NCBI GenBank assembly: GCA_035771165.1
Contig: JAWNZC010000445.1
Coordinates: 2,399,001-2,463,000, forward strand
Direction: 5' to 3'
DNA: 64,000 nt
From: Paragorgia papillata
Lineage: Eukaryota; Cnidaria; Anthozoa; Scleralcyonacea; Coralliidae
This document shows, in pieces, positions 32,401 to 43,308 of the stretch. The position numbers and the translations under genes were made by a program. Numbering within the stretch: the stretch's first letter is position 1; each line of letters begins with the position of its first letter. The notes under the pieces are model-generated. The model was not told where the DNA came from. It saw only the letters and a program-made list of their open reading frames with translations, and ran no database searches.

Positions 32401-35400
32401 TGGAATATTTCTGTTAACGCATCTCTGCAATAAAAGAAATTACAGACAACAATTGCCATATAACATGTGCATTAATGATATTAGTGCTACTCCGAGCGAC
32501 GAACCACACTGGATGAGTACAAAAAAACTCTACTCGACCACGGCTGGGATACAAACCGCGAACTTCGGTTTAATAGTCGGACGCTCTAACAACTGAGGTA
32601 CATGGTCAAGTTGGAAACAGGTCGTGGAATAATGGTATTTATATTTGATATCTCAAAATTGAAATCTAGTTTCTTCAATATCGAGAGACTTAACTCTTCA
32701 TCTTATGTTGTTGGAATAATTATCGTGGGACAGCGAACTCGGGCAAAATAATCATAGGCGTAGAGTATGAGGGGCTGAGGGGCTTCAGCCCCCCGAGAAA
32801 TCTTAATGGGGGGGCTGAGCCCCCCCCCCAGAACATTTTGCAGCAACTGACTCATCAATCACCATTCACAAATTATAGGTTACTCGTTAGGCTAAAGTAA
32901 CTGTTACAGCCTCATCCCTGTCAGCCAAAAGCACCAGATAAGTCAACCCAGTAAACACAACATCAAAAAATTGTTGAAATGTGTTGTATTTTAACTACAA
33001 TCCTGGACAAAATTGTGTGGACAATGCAAATTTTTCAACGTTAATTATTTACTTTCTTTCTTTCTTTTTTTAACTTGTAGCTAAATAAAACGTTCCTTCC
33101 CCTTCCCCAACATCAATGTTGTATTATTCCATGACTAGCCAAAAAAGGCTGATGATTTTGCGCATCAACAATCACCAACATTGACTGGGGGAGGGGGGTA
33201 GACCGTATAATTTTGGTTCCAATTAAAATTCTTAATAATAATACAAAAAGCGCGCGCTTTGTCCAGGATTGTAGTTTTTATGACATTTCATGACCTTCAG
33301 TGTTCTTAAAAATCACCCCTCAGAATGCAGGAAATGCCATTTCCAAGACTCTAAATTTCAAAAATTTCCGGGAGGCATGCCCCTGGACCTCCCTAGAAGA
33401 GTCCCTTTTGGTAAACGCCCCCCACCGGAAAATTATTAAAAAGGGCCTGTTCAGCACTTCAACCCCCCCTGGACAAAACCAAAACTCTACGCCTAATAAT
33501 GACATTAGGTGCCACTCCGAGTGACAAACCATACCGGGTGAGTAGAGAAAAACTCTACCGCGGTCGAGCATCTGCATTATTACCAAAACCAATGGTGCGG
33601 GCATCGGAAAAAAAAGACATGTCATGATTTCCGCCCTAAAAATATACATGAAAACATTTCTCAATTTTGATTGGCTAAGATCAGTGCAGTTAAAACGAAT
33701 AAGCCAATCAAAAACAATAAAAACTGAAAAGAGCCAATCACGTTCTACAACGGATTTTGACGGATGGCATTTTCCAACCTCGTGCCCAGGCTCTTTCTGC
33801 AGATAATAAACAAATATGGCCGCCAAGATTTGAAACGGAGAAGAACATGAAGCTAATTATTCCTTATTGTTGTCAAGTAAAATATCTGCAAGAAAACTAG
33901 AAGATTCTTAGTGCTTTTAGTACACTGCCGAAAAGGAACTGTACGTAAATCAGTAAATGTAAGTACAGTTGACTTGGGCATTTCTTCATGTATATTATTA
34001 ATAAGTAATAGCATGGTTTTCTGTGCAATTTGGAAAAACACGCACTCGTGAGTTTTTCAAAGACCTCAAATAGTATTCGTCCTTCGGACTCGTGCCAATT
34101 TGATAGTCTTTGAAAATCTCACTCGTGCATGTTTTTTCCACATTCCACTCAAAACCATGCTATTACCTATATAAAACATTAACAAATCCGTCTGCATTCC
34201 TAAACCTTTTTGGCTGGAGAATTCAAAAGTGGTAAATGGACCAATCATATTTCAGTGATCTTACGGTGTCAATTTCAAAGGCTAAGGAATGCGAGGGATT
34301 CGTTAATGTTTTGGCCGGAAATCATGACATGTTTTTCTTGACCCGCGCCGCGGATCATCGGGTTTGGTGATAGTTACAATTGCAAACTGAAGATTTTGAG
34401 ATCTTTTTACATTCATCTGAAAAGATGAATTAGTGGCAGACCACGAAAAAATAACTAAATAAAATTATACTTATTCAGTGTGTACTCCATCAGCTATTTC
34501 GAAATTAACGGGGGGACTGGAATCGAGTGTAAAAACTAACAAAGCTCAGCAGAAACAAAAACGAACACGGCAGAGCCTTCTTTTCTCCCCGCTTTCACTA
34601 AGAAGACAAAGGAGAGGAAGGCTCTGCTTGCAGGGGCGCATTATTACAAAAGTTTGTCTTCCAAATTTCTGTAAACGTAAGCTTCAACATTTTTTCTTTC
34701 CACCTTACCGACATCGCTTTGTGAACTCAATTTCTCCGTTAACTGTCTTTATTAGTTCGACAACTTTTTTGGATTCAAATTGCCGTGCGGATAATTTACA
34801 CCCAGTAGTAAACGCCAGAAGATTATACTCCCCAGGAGAAAGTTCAGCTTGGACACAACTTTTCTAAAAAATATTAATCTTAGCTTGGTAAACATGAATA
34901 ACGTGAAGCAATATAGTCACCGCTGAGGACTGATGTTAGACCCCATATCATAGATGGGTTATAGTTTTGAATAGGTTTTTGCAGCGTTGTTATAAAACGT
35001 ACCTCATCAACAATGCCTTGTGTGAATGCTACGAGTTGCTGTGAGTCTTGTTTGAGCACGAATAACGATAAATCTACTTGATGATCACCTGAAACATTTA
35101 ATGCAAAAACAAGTAACTCTTTAACACAATAAATATATGCTATATATAGAGAGAGAACATGAAGGCTCCAAACAAAAAGAATCATGCCACATTTACCCAT
35201 AGTCAATAGAAATATACATAGTCTGGAAGCCCGGCAAACTTCAAAGAAGCTAACAATCCAACAATGCATGTTGAGTGGGACTTGAAGGTGCACGAATCCT
35301 TTGTTTCAGGTTAATATTTAAACAACACCAAACCCAAACGTTGCTATTGGATGACTGCTTCATTATATAGAAAATACAATGCGTTCAGTAAACGTGAAAG

Positions 35401-38400
35401 TGCACAAACTGAACAAAAACATAGAACAATGACTTTTGTCGGGTTTCCAGATCATGTATATATTTCTATTAACTATGATTTACCATTGAAGTTTACAAGT
35501 GATCTTACTCATACTATTTGAATGGCCGCTGTGCTTATAACAGCGCTGCTTGATGCAAACACAAGAGTGACTTAGGAGAATTTGAATATAAGACGCAACC
35601 TTAAAATGATATACTAATACCAATACCGATGCTGAGGCCGATATATTCCCGGGTCTGCTGTCGAAAGTAAGTGTAAGTGGTTGTTGAGAGAGAAGAACTG
35701 TAGAAATTTTATACATGCAGTAGAATGAAACGATTGAACCCAAATGGTTAATTGCATCATTATGGAATAATAAAAAACACAATATACAAATAAATAAATA
35801 TATTATAAATAAATGAATAAATAAATAAATATATTTTGATTGTTATGAATTGTTTCTTTTCGTTATGGTTTTGCATTTTTAGATTTTGAACTCGGCTTTC
35901 ATATTCATTTCACTAACGGTTTATTTTCCCGCTAAATCACTTGCTATACTGACTAATAAACAAGCGTAGCGTGACCATTCAGAGTGGTGGTAGTGGTGTT
36001 GGTTGTAGTGGTGTTGGTGGTAGTGGTAGTGGTAGTGGTGGTGGTGGAGGTTGTTGAGGGGTGTACTTCCATTGCCTCCTCATTTTACCGACCAACTCAA
36101 TTTTACGATCAATTTACCGACAATTCACGTTTTTTCCTACAGAATCTCTATTTTACTGACTGGCGTGACCAGTTTTCTCCCACACCTCCGTACGCGCTAC
36201 GTCCTTTCTAATTAACTAATTATAATAAAATTAATAGTATTATATAAAGAAAAATTCACCTTGACCGTGCCCATGAATTGTAAACCAAATTTTAGTAGTT
36301 AACGGGACTTTGAGTAGATAACAATGACAGGAGAATTTTCCATCATTTTCAACAACAACAAAACCTTTCCTTGCTCTAAGGTTCCAGTTCTAAAAGACAC
36401 TACAGATATCAATAAAATTCAAACGATTTTATTCGTCCCAGGAAAAATCCACCGACGAGAAAGGGTTAAAATATTTTAACATCATACGTTCAGTGGCAGG
36501 AAACGCCGGGAATTTGGTTTTTAATTGTCGGGTGGTAATATTTTTAATAACAACTTATTGTTAATTATAGATAGGTTTGTGCATGGTTACACCACAGTTA
36601 TTTTCGTTGTAACGACGAAACGTTAGTTCTACTCTTATACTGAATATTATTCTTTTTAATATGGCTTTATTTCGTGTTTTAAGCATTAATATTTTTATTA
36701 CGATTACATTCCCTACCTCGTTTATTATTTTTTTTTTTGCTTATTATCTGTTGCTTTATTTATTATTTACAAGCAAATACATACGTAATTATACAATTAT
36801 CAGCATGAAAACCTTCAGAGAATGAATTATTTATTGTTTAATAGGTCTAGGCACCACCCAGGGACAATCTTGTCAAGAAAAATCTTACAAGATCTTATAA
36901 GATTTTACAAGGTGATTAAGTAATTTGGGTTAAATAAATCTTACAAGATCTGCTGTTTTTGAAATGTAAGATTTCAAAATGGTCATCTAACCTCCCAATT
37001 AGTTTAAAACAATGCTTATATTTTTTTGATACACAAAATATAGATGATGCACATGCCATGACAATAAAATGCTATTTAATAAAGTAATTATTCAAGATAT
37101 AGTCTAACCCTAACCCTAGTATACTCTTCTTCAGTATACATAAACTTTTACGAGCAAGTTAAAAAACCAAAAAAACAATATGGATAATATACAAACTCAA
37201 ACCTTAAGATATTTTGGTTCTTTCAGAACTTTCCTGGGCTGTGTTCTTGGCGATTTAGGAGGCTTGCCATGAACATCGTTTGAAGAAAATGATTTTTTAG
37301 AAAAGGAATCAGTTTTACGATCTCTCAAAGACACTTCATCCTTCATATTTGTTTTGTTAAGTTCTTTACATGTCTCAGCTGTTGATATCAGCATTTCACA
37401 AAACTATAAAAAAAAATAGACTAAAGGATAAAGGACTGGGGGACTAATTATCCTCATACTTACAGACACGGTGGCTGAATTGCGAAGGACGCACGTGGCC
37501 GTATCGAGGCATATCAAAAGCGCTCCATGCAGGCAGCCGCCATATGACACAGTTCTGTTCAGACCATGGATCACAGCTAAGATACTAGGTGCTGATTTTA
37601 TGGAGGGAGGAAAACCGGAGAACCCGGCGAAAAACCCTCGAAGCACAAGAGAGATCAACTACAACTCTACTCACATGACAACGGGGTCATTCCCAAGCGG
37701 CCGTCTAACCATGGGCTTAACCTTTTTATAAGAGGCAGGGCGCTAACAGCACACGCCACCCGTGCTCCCCTACTATGGATATTACACAATATCATCAATA
37801 TGCAATTATAACATAGAAAGATATATTCTATAAACGATAACTAAGCTACTATAACTATAAACATCTATTTAAAATGACAACTGCACAATATATGACATGA
37901 AATATTCTAAAATAACATTTATACTACGCGTGCCCTGATTGGCCATTTCCCAAAAGAGTCGAAGACTGCACGAGCATTGAGCACTGGCGTTCTTGGGATC
38001 ATTTGAAGGGACAGTTTCATTGTCCTTACGCTACCAAGCATGACATCTGTCCCTCCAAACGATCCCAAGTACCCTAGCGTTCCCAACCCGTCACCAGTCT
38101 TCAATATTTTATATAAAACAAAATAAGGTAGAAACAAACAATGTATTACGAAAACCGACTTTCGGAAAGCTATAAAACACTCGCCTAACGGCTTTTATTT
38201 TGTTACGCTTTTCTCAAGTCTCGCCGAAAACCCCGCGTGTTTGGATCAAAGTATCTAATCACGGAAAACCATTAGATATTTCTTTAGTACCCGCATATGC
38301 CTAGATATCAGGGAGTCATTGTACCTCTTCATAATCTAAACGACCATCTCCATTGTCGTCTGCTTCTTCAAGAATCTCTTGAACCTCAGATGCACTCATC

Positions 38401-41400
38401 TTTTCACCATACTAAGAAAACAACACTGATATCAAAATAGTTATTATACAACTAACAATTTTAACTTAGAAGTGCTTAGCTAGCTAGTATCTGTTCATAA
38501 AATAGCATTTTGAAAAACATGCATAATACTATTGGCTATATCTGTTTCTTATAAACTCAAAACTTGGTCTTCAATTCATACTGACGTGCATCCTCGACTT
38601 AGAAAATTATATTCAATTCGCCGATAAAAACGTTTCTCTTTGGTTTTGCTTGTTTTGTTTCAGAATTATTTTATTTTATAAAAAAATTAGAAAACATTTT
38701 CCTACTTGATTTTTAGAAACACTTAGCTTAGTTTACTTTACGAAGGTAAACTTGCTTCACTGTACAGTGTACATCCTTACATGTACGTTTTTCTAGTTAT
38801 CGAAATGGATACTGTACATTCTCCATTAAGGTGCAGTGAACACCGCTGCCAAACGTTTACGCATGCGTGAATCCTCTAGAATAAATATCAAGAGAAACCG
38901 TGGCAACAACAACCAGACAGCGAAGACTAAGTAAGACTCGACTATTCATTTGCGTTTAAAAAAAAGGGTAAATAAAATTACGAAGGGGTAATTTCAGAAT
39001 ATGTTACAATATTGACAAAGAAGCCATGTACAAATTATCTACCTTATCTTTTCGGTAGAGTCGGACCAGTCCAAATATTTCAGTGTTTTCCCGCTCTTTT
39101 TCTGAGGACGAGCTCGGACGTTGCGCATGCGCAAAACGTTTGGCAGCGGTGTTGGTGCAGTGTATTTCCGATAAATTATATATTCGTCGATAAATTAAGT
39201 ACCAGGACCCGCGCGGTCGTACAGTAAAACAACATGGAGGCGACAGAGTGGAAGATTTGTTTTATCTTGGTTTTCACACCAAAACAATGGTTATATGCTT
39301 CGTTTCTTGAAATAATCCGGAAGAACTAAGGTACACAAGTTAGTTTCTACTAAAACAATTTCATCATTTGCTCTCAATTTCTCTGCAGGGATGATAGTTG
39401 ACTTTAGCCTGGTACCCTGGCCCAATCAAAGAATATGGGCCAGGTAACCACTAAAGACTTCTGCTTTCCTATTGGTTGAAATTTCGCGCGTTTTTATTGG
39501 ACTGCAATCGTCATAAGTGGATTTAGCCCTGATGACGCGAGAATGAGATTAGTGGTTACCTGGCCCATATTTCTTTTGAAATTGGGCCAGGGTACCAGGC
39601 TAAGTTAACTTCAGCTCCGCTCTTGTATCATTGGATTTTTTAAGAAACACAAACCTTTTTCTTGGTGAGAGGGGTGAGGGGGTGAGGGGTACAACAAATT
39701 TTGGGTGGAGCATGCATGCTGCACGTGCCGTGGCCCGTGCCCTCAGGGTTTCCACCAAGATTTTCATAGTGAGGAAAAGGATCACGCCCTCAACACTGCT
39801 GCCAAACGTTTTGCGCATGCGCGACGTCCGAACTCGTCCTCAGAATAAGAGCGGGAAAACACTGAAATATTTGGACTGGTCCGAGAGTCCTACACAAAAG
39901 TTAAAATTATAAGCATACTACCATAAAGATAAGGTAGGTAATTTGTGCATGGCTTCTTTGTCAATATTGTAACATATTCTGAAATTACCCCCTCGTAATT
40001 TTCATGACACTTTTTTTAAAACACAAATGAATAGTCGAGTCTTATACTTGGTTTTCACTGTCTGGTTGTTGTCGCCATGGCTAGTTCCCACTTCTCTTGC
40101 AATGTTTACTCTAGCGAATTCACGCATGTGCAAATGTTTGGCAGCGGTGTTCATGCCCTCAGGTGTTCATGCCCTCTGGGTTTCCACCAAGATTTTCAGT
40201 GAGGAAAAGGGTCATGCCCTCAGGGTTTCCATCTCAGGGTTTTCACGGGAGGCATGCACCGCAGTTATATAACCAGGGTTTTTCCATGCAGCTGCAGTTC
40301 CAGATTATTTATTTTTTTGATATATTTTTCATATAATTATACCGTACTTAGATTTGTATATAAATTATTAATTTTTGAGGGCAGAAACAATCATGAACTT
40401 TCAATCAAGCCTTCTGTTCCCTAGAGATATCAGTGATAGGGAATGGTGGCAAGTTTTTATCATGATATCACAACTCTACTGGTTTGTAAACAATTGTATG
40501 AAGAAATGTTAGAGTTAATAAGTCAATCTGCCTGTGTGTCAAGCCATGTGTACTGTCCACATGCAGTGTCACGTCTGTACAATATTTTACATGTAGAACT
40601 GTCAACTGACATATAAATTTAGTCTTCACTGAGATAGCATAGTCATACCATGGTAAGAGCTTTCTTTAATTCACCAAATGAAATAAAACCATCACCATTA
40701 ACATCCATCTTCTTGAAAGCTAAGATGAGATCATTCTTTGTATTTTGCTTTTCTTTTTTCACTATGTCACAAAATTCGGAGTAGGATATTGAGGCTGAAA
40801 AAAAAATCTGAGTGTGTAAGTTCAAAGGGTGATTGTTGTCATGTATTATCAACTGTGAATTAAACACAGCTATGCAACATTAAACACCTGACACTTACTG
40901 TCAAACTGCACAACACACTGTTTTGCCAAGTTAACTGCTGTCAAGTAAATTTAAGGTACTGGTATTTTTTATTAAACATACATGTATGAATTAGGTACAG
41001 TCTCCATCACATATTGCATTGATCAAATGTTTTAATAAAAGTATAAAAAATAAATGTACTGTATGTATGTATATGAAAACCTAAAAGAAATTTTGCAGTT
41101 GAGTCAACTGGTTCTTATGGTAATATTAAAATGACTTTACCAGTACTAATACATGCAAGGATAAAGGATAAAGGGTAAAGGACTGGGGGCTAATCATCCT
41201 TACTTGCAGCCAGTGGCTGAATTGTGAAGGATGCAGATCAACATGGCCGTGTTGAGGCATATCAAAGGCACTCCAAGCAGCCACCAACGACACAGTTCAG
41301 ACCACGGATCACAGCTAAGATGTTAGATGTTGTTGCAACTCAGAAACAATTGGTAATAAACTATTTGATAAAACAGTACTAGCCCATATACAGGTGGACC

Positions 41401-42865
41401 AAGAGGAAATGACATCCCCATGTTCCTAATGTCTCCAAGATTATTCTCATGATAAAAAGATAAATAATTAAATTGCTAGCAATTTTTTTTAGCAATTATT
41501 TACAACTTGTTTATAAATAGATCTCAAAATATTCTGATATGTGCCATGCTATGCTCTGCTTTGATAATAGTCATAACAACAAAATTATGTGATTTATGGG
41601 TTTCAGATTACTCTTATCCAATCATTAATAATTCATGAAGAAAATTTCAAAAGACTGAAATGAATTTTAATCAGGTGTTGTAAATCAGATACAAATTCAT
41701 CCTGATTTACATATAAACTTTCCAAATTGATTTTATCAGCTTTTAATAACAGCTTATATCTTAACAATTGTTGATACACCTACCCATACAGTTTGGCCAT
41801 TCATAAAAAAGGATAAAGGAGGATAATAGGACTGGGGGCCTAATCGTCCTTAACTTGCAGCCAGCAACTGAATTGGGAAGGACACAGATCAATGTGGCCG
41901 TGATGAGGCATATATCATATTGTATATATTACTTTAAAAAACTTACTTCAAAATGCAGGAAATTGTGTTTTGAAGACCTATAAATCCAACATTTTTTGAG
42001 GCAACACTTCCATCTCCTCCCCAAAGTCTTCATCTTTTGTGCTTTCAGAAAACCACATAAATTTTCCCTGGCTTCCCCCCCCCCCCCCCTCCCCCAAGCC
42101 AAGCCTGTGGCTTAGTCACTGCCCATACAATATGTTGTAGGCTGTAGCATTCAAACATGCAATTAATAGTAATACTGTGTAATTATATGTTATGCCCCCC
42201 CCCCCCTCCCCCAAGCCAAGCCTGTGGCTTAGTCACTGCCCATACAATATGTTGTAGGCTGTAGCATTCAAACATGCAATTAATAGTAATACTGTGTAAT
42301 TATGTGTTATGCATGTACAAAAAGAAAACTCAAGCAAAATGTATACTTGTAGAATTCTTCCAGTAATTCTTTATTGTCTTCTGAGATGGGTTTCGTCCTG
42401 AGAACTGAAGAGCTACATGTATTAAAAACAAGTTGAATAACATGTGGTCAGTAGTCAGTACTAATGATTGACACCATACTTTTATTTAATATTAATAAGA
42501 CAGTTTAGTGTTTACTACAAGTTGACAACACTAACAATTCTTCTCAAGACTACATTCATCTAGTAATAAACATTCACTGTGATACAAGAAGTTTTAAACA
42601 AGTTACTGACAGTCTGATACTGCAGTTTATAAATGAATATTTTCAATATTTATATATACTTTATAGCTTACATATTTAAATAATTAAATATAATTATATA
42701 ATACCATAAAATACAAAACTTAAACTTACCTAGAGTTAGTTCTTTACTCGATGTGATAACTTCCGTTGTACTACTCAGAACAGAAAGATAAGCAAGACGG
42801 CATTCTCTCATTTCTTGATCAAGTTTTACTGAACCCGAAGACGCAGATGAAAGTGACCTCCTCAT
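24966..42865 (-). CDS. EFCAB7: EFCAB7: EF-hand calcium-binding ciliary protein
   Basis: Thirteen coding exons, in transcription order: 42865-42730, 42397-42347, 40794-40649, 38411-38325, 37403-37203, 36389-36260, 35088-35003, 34863-34709, 32424-32291, 31044-30893, 30065-29856, 25524-25414, 25217-24966. Phases close exactly and give 616 residues; the human protein is about 629. EF-hand loops are DVNGDGFISFGE (93-104), DDNGDGRLDYEE (129-140) and DLDGNGYLSRKE (342-353), all with acidic first and twelfth positions. Other family landmarks are GRNPSQKTIKNYW in exon 2, ELSPGEYNLLAFTTGCKL in exon 8 and GDPNDLWVTFNSMGYNKSLE in exon 10. Known role: EFCAB7 with IQCE tethers the EVC-EVC2 complex at the ciliary base for Hedgehog signalling. 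The acceptor of the last exon (after CAGCAAG) has a weak polypyrimidine tract and is the least certain junction; the C-terminal 50 or so residues extend beyond the human end. Introns hold a LINE, SINEs and many foldbacks. Confidence 0.92.
25612..26008. mobile_element. Foldback MITE (GGGCCTGTTTATATGG termini)
   Basis: GGGCCTGTTTATATGGAGCC and its mirror GGCTCCATATAAACAGGCCC bound a 397-bp element flanked by TTA and TAA. Words such as GCCGAGTTACCCGGC recur in both orientations throughout. It lies 88 bp upstream, in transcription, of EFCAB7 exon 12. Confidence 0.75.
26636..27125. mobile_element. piggyBac-like MITE flanked by TTAA
   Basis: Arms of about 210 bp (26636-26845 and 26915-27125) are inverted: AGGGGGCATATGAC at the left and GTCATATGCCCT at the right, with nearly identical arms through TGCAGTTTTTGGTTTCCTTG. 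TTAA is present at 26632-26635 and 27126-27129, the duplication made by piggyBac-type transposases. Confidence 0.8.
27870..27996. mobile_element. Short MITE flanked by TTAA
   Basis: GGTGCCTCCCTACT and AGTAGGGAGCCACC are terminal inverted repeats. TTAA occurs at 27866-27869 and 27997-28000. An inner palindrome lies at TAACGTTATTCTATGCATAA. Confidence 0.75.
28068..28934. mobile_element. 867-bp element with about 45-bp terminal inverted repeats
   Basis: The left end AAGGACCGTTCATTATTTAT, then GCCCAGGGTTGGTACCGAAG, is mirrored at the right end. Subterminal GGTTGGGTAA words occur at both sides. The interior ends a segment at 28547-28560 with AATAAA and a poly-A run, suggesting a retroposed transcript nested inside. 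No transposase is seen. Confidence 0.75.
29336..29436. repeat. (TCTG)n microsatellite, about 24 copies
   Basis: Uninterrupted GTCT/TCTG repeats with two terminal GCCT variants. The open frames across it on both strands (poly CLSV and DRQT) are artefacts. Confidence 0.95.
29618..29712. repeat. Fragment of the 'AAATATCAGACC' foldback group
   Basis: GGGAAAATATCAGACC at the left is loosely mirrored by GAGTCTGATATCTTCCTG at the right. It shares terminal words with 15385-15742 and 43828-44040. Confidence 0.5.
30209..30330. repeat. Possible hAT-type MITE remnant in EFCAB7 intron 10
   Basis: The phrase CCAGTGATTCCCACCGTGG with GGGGTCCGCCAAAAGC nearby resembles ends of hAT non-autonomous elements. 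No right end is identified. Confidence 0.3.
31280..31495 (-). mobile_element. LINE ORF2 C-terminal fragment
   Basis: On the minus strand, 31495-31280 translates to about 70 residues with the non-LTR retrotransposon ending: HISYNLRSKDINL, KPITDFLKNSFVYSG, TKLWNDLPIELKSK, then LYSFKNSI and a stop. It lies in EFCAB7 intron 9 and differs in sequence from the fragment at 18028. Confidence 0.75.
31496..31590. repeat. Purine-rich tract
   Basis: GGAAGAAGGAAAGAAAGAAG and similar continue for about 80 bp. A poly-C and (CCA)n run follows at 31951-31992. Confidence 0.7.
32478..32605 (-). mobile_element. tRNA-derived SINE, minus strand
   Basis: On the minus strand the sequence begins with an A-box-like TACCTCAGTTGTTAGAGC (32600-32583), a stem CGTCCGAC, and a B-box-like GGTTTGTATCCC (32557-32546), the layout of a tRNA promoter. 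A body follows with GTGGTCGAGTAGAG and CTCGGAGTA. It is 3' truncated or short, with no poly-A seen. It lies in EFCAB7 intron 8 about 50 bp upstream (in transcription) of exon 9. Confidence 0.7.
32756..33494. mobile_element. 739-bp element with AGGCGTAGAG termini
   Basis: AGGCGTAGAGT at the left and ACTCTACGCCT at the right are inverted; flanking AATAAT-like words suggest an imperfect target duplication. Inside are GGGGCTGAGGGGCTTCAGCC and the AATGCAGGAAATGCCATTTC core shared with four other places in the window. A partial copy of its left end is at 54237-54268. Confidence 0.6.
33502..33575 (-). mobile_element. Body fragment of the same SINE family
   Basis: GGTGCCACTCCGAGTGACAA through CTCTACCGCGGTCGAG matches the body of the 32478-32605 SINE, but the tRNA-like head is missing. 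Confidence 0.55.
33612..34340. mobile_element. 729-bp foldback with CCAAT boxes
   Basis: AAAGACATGTCATGATTTCC at the left is mirrored by GGAAATCATGACATGTTTTT at the right. A nested hairpin at 34006-34167 has arms TAATAGCATGGTTTT/AAAACCATGCTATTA and CACGCACTCGTGAG with its mirror. Three or four CCAAT/ATTGG words (33658, 33708, 33731, 34240) and a GGCCGCCAAGA motif are inside. EFCAB7 intron 8. Confidence 0.65.
35198..35477. mobile_element. MITE with exact 7-bp target duplication, copy 2
   Basis: Homologous to 4111-4411 along most of its length. The ends are CATAGTCAATAG and CTATTAACTATG. ATTTACC flanks both sides exactly (35191-35197 and 35478-35484). It lies in EFCAB7 intron 6. Confidence 0.85.
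35982..36052. repeat. (GGT)n-rich microsatellite
   Basis: Imperfect GTGGTGGTAGTGGTG repeats for about 70 bp; the valine-rich frame over it is an artefact. Confidence 0.85.
37430..37770 (+). repeat. Dispersed repeat family, long copy ('AAAGGATAAAGGACTGGGGG')
   Basis: The sequence GGATAAAGGACTGGGGG, then ACGGTGGCTGAATTGCGAAG and CACAGTTCTGTTCAGACCA, is shared with 41155-41345 and 41800-41930, all in plus orientation in EFCAB7 introns 2 and 4. This copy extends farther right with GGAGAACCCGGCGAAAAACC and a TAAGAGGCAGGGCGCTAACA end. An 86-codon frame crosses it without a recognisable domain. Confidence 0.7.
37980..38100. repeat. Hairpin in EFCAB7 intron 4
   Basis: CTTGGGATCATTTGAAGGGA (37993) is mirrored by TCCCTCCAAACGATCCCAAG (38051-38070), with ACTGGCGTT and AACCCGTCACCAGT near the ends. 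Confidence 0.65.
38839..39153. mobile_element. MITE with 9-bp target duplication, left copy
   Basis: The termini AACACCGCTGCCAAACG and CGTTTGGCAGCGGTGTT are perfect inverted repeats. GGTGCAGTG flanks both sides (38830-38838, 39154-39162). An 8-9 bp duplication fits hAT or Mutator-like transposases. The second copy at 39792-40151 is in opposite orientation. Confidence 0.85.
39404..39603. mobile_element. 200-bp foldback MITE with CCAAT boxes
   Basis: TTAGCCTGGTACCCTGGCCC at the left is mirrored by GGGCCAGGGTACCAGGCTAA at the right, and ATATGGGCCAGGTAACCACT by AGTGGTTACCTGGCCCATAT inside. The centre has CTATTGGTTGAAATTTCGCG. It lies between the two inverted copies of the 38839 MITE. Confidence 0.8.
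39792..40151. mobile_element. MITE with 9-bp target duplication, right copy (inverted)
   Basis: The termini AACACTGCTGCCAAACG and GCAGCGGTGTT mark the ends. The flanks CACGCCCTC (39783) and CATGCCCTC (40152) differ at one base. Most of its length is the reverse complement of 38839-39153. The phrase CATGCCCTCAGGGTTTCC recurs nearby at 39737 and 40214. Confidence 0.8.
41155..41345 (+). repeat. Second copy of the 37430 repeat family
   Basis: TAAAGGACTGGGGGCTAATC through ACAGTTCAGACCACGGATCA matches 37430-37590 with about 20 percent divergence by eye. Confidence 0.65.
41800..41930 (+). repeat. Third, shorter copy of the 37430 repeat family
   Basis: AATAGGACTGGGGGCCTAAT through GTGGCCGTGATGAGGCATAT matches the left part of the family and then ends. 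Confidence 0.6.
42074..42312. repeat. Tandem duplication, 117-bp unit with poly-C
   Basis: The unit CCCCCAAGCCAAGCCTGTGG through GTAATACTGTGTAATTAT occurs twice, almost identically (anchors 42095 and 42212). Each copy starts with a poly-C run. It sits directly beside EFCAB7 exon 2. Confidence 0.9.
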
Positions 42866-43166
42866 TTCGAATTTGAAGGAATGAGAACTTTCTTAACCAA
42901 CAAGATGCTATTTATCTGCTAAATATATTGAGCTGAACCTATATCATGGCTCATAAAGTAGAAAAAGCCATCCATTTAGTCGTTTTAATAGAAAGCGAAG
43001 CACTTGGAAACTGTCGCCATGTTGATTGTTGACATCTGGGAAGGGTGTACTTCAAGTAATCAAACTGTCAAAGCTGGACAAACTTGACAGCAACTTCGTA
43101 CCCAGGGTCTTATCTCCGCTGCTCCGCCCATGACTTGACAGCACAGTACGGCAATATTTATGTCAA
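42866..43166. promoter_or_regulatory. Presumed EFCAB7 5' flank
   Basis: This is the sequence upstream of the EFCAB7 start codon. No TATA box at a suitable distance and no clear CCAAT box was found. CGTACCCAGGG near 43098 is shared with other repeats in the window. Confidence 0.3.
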
Positions 43167-43308
43167 TAAACAAACAAACAAACAAACAAACAAACAAACA
43201 AACAAACAAACAAACAAACAAACAAACAAACAAACAAACAAACAAACAAACAAACAAACAAACAAACAAACAAACAAACAAACAAACAAACAAACAAACA
43301 AACAAACA
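43167..43308. repeat. (CAAA)n microsatellite, about 35 copies
   Basis: Uninterrupted AAAC repeats of about 140 bp. The long frames over it on both strands (poly KQTN and VCLF) are artefacts. Confidence 0.95.

Noticed and set aside
37104..37122. Telomere-like CTAACCCTAACCCTAG
   Set aside because: Only about 2.5 units, inside an EFCAB7 intron; too short for an interstitial telomere claim.
37471..37731. 86-codon frame in the dispersed repeat as an exon of EFCAB7 or a host gene
   Set aside because: It is on the opposite strand to EFCAB7, lies in a repeat with three copies nearby, and the frame is not kept in the other copies.
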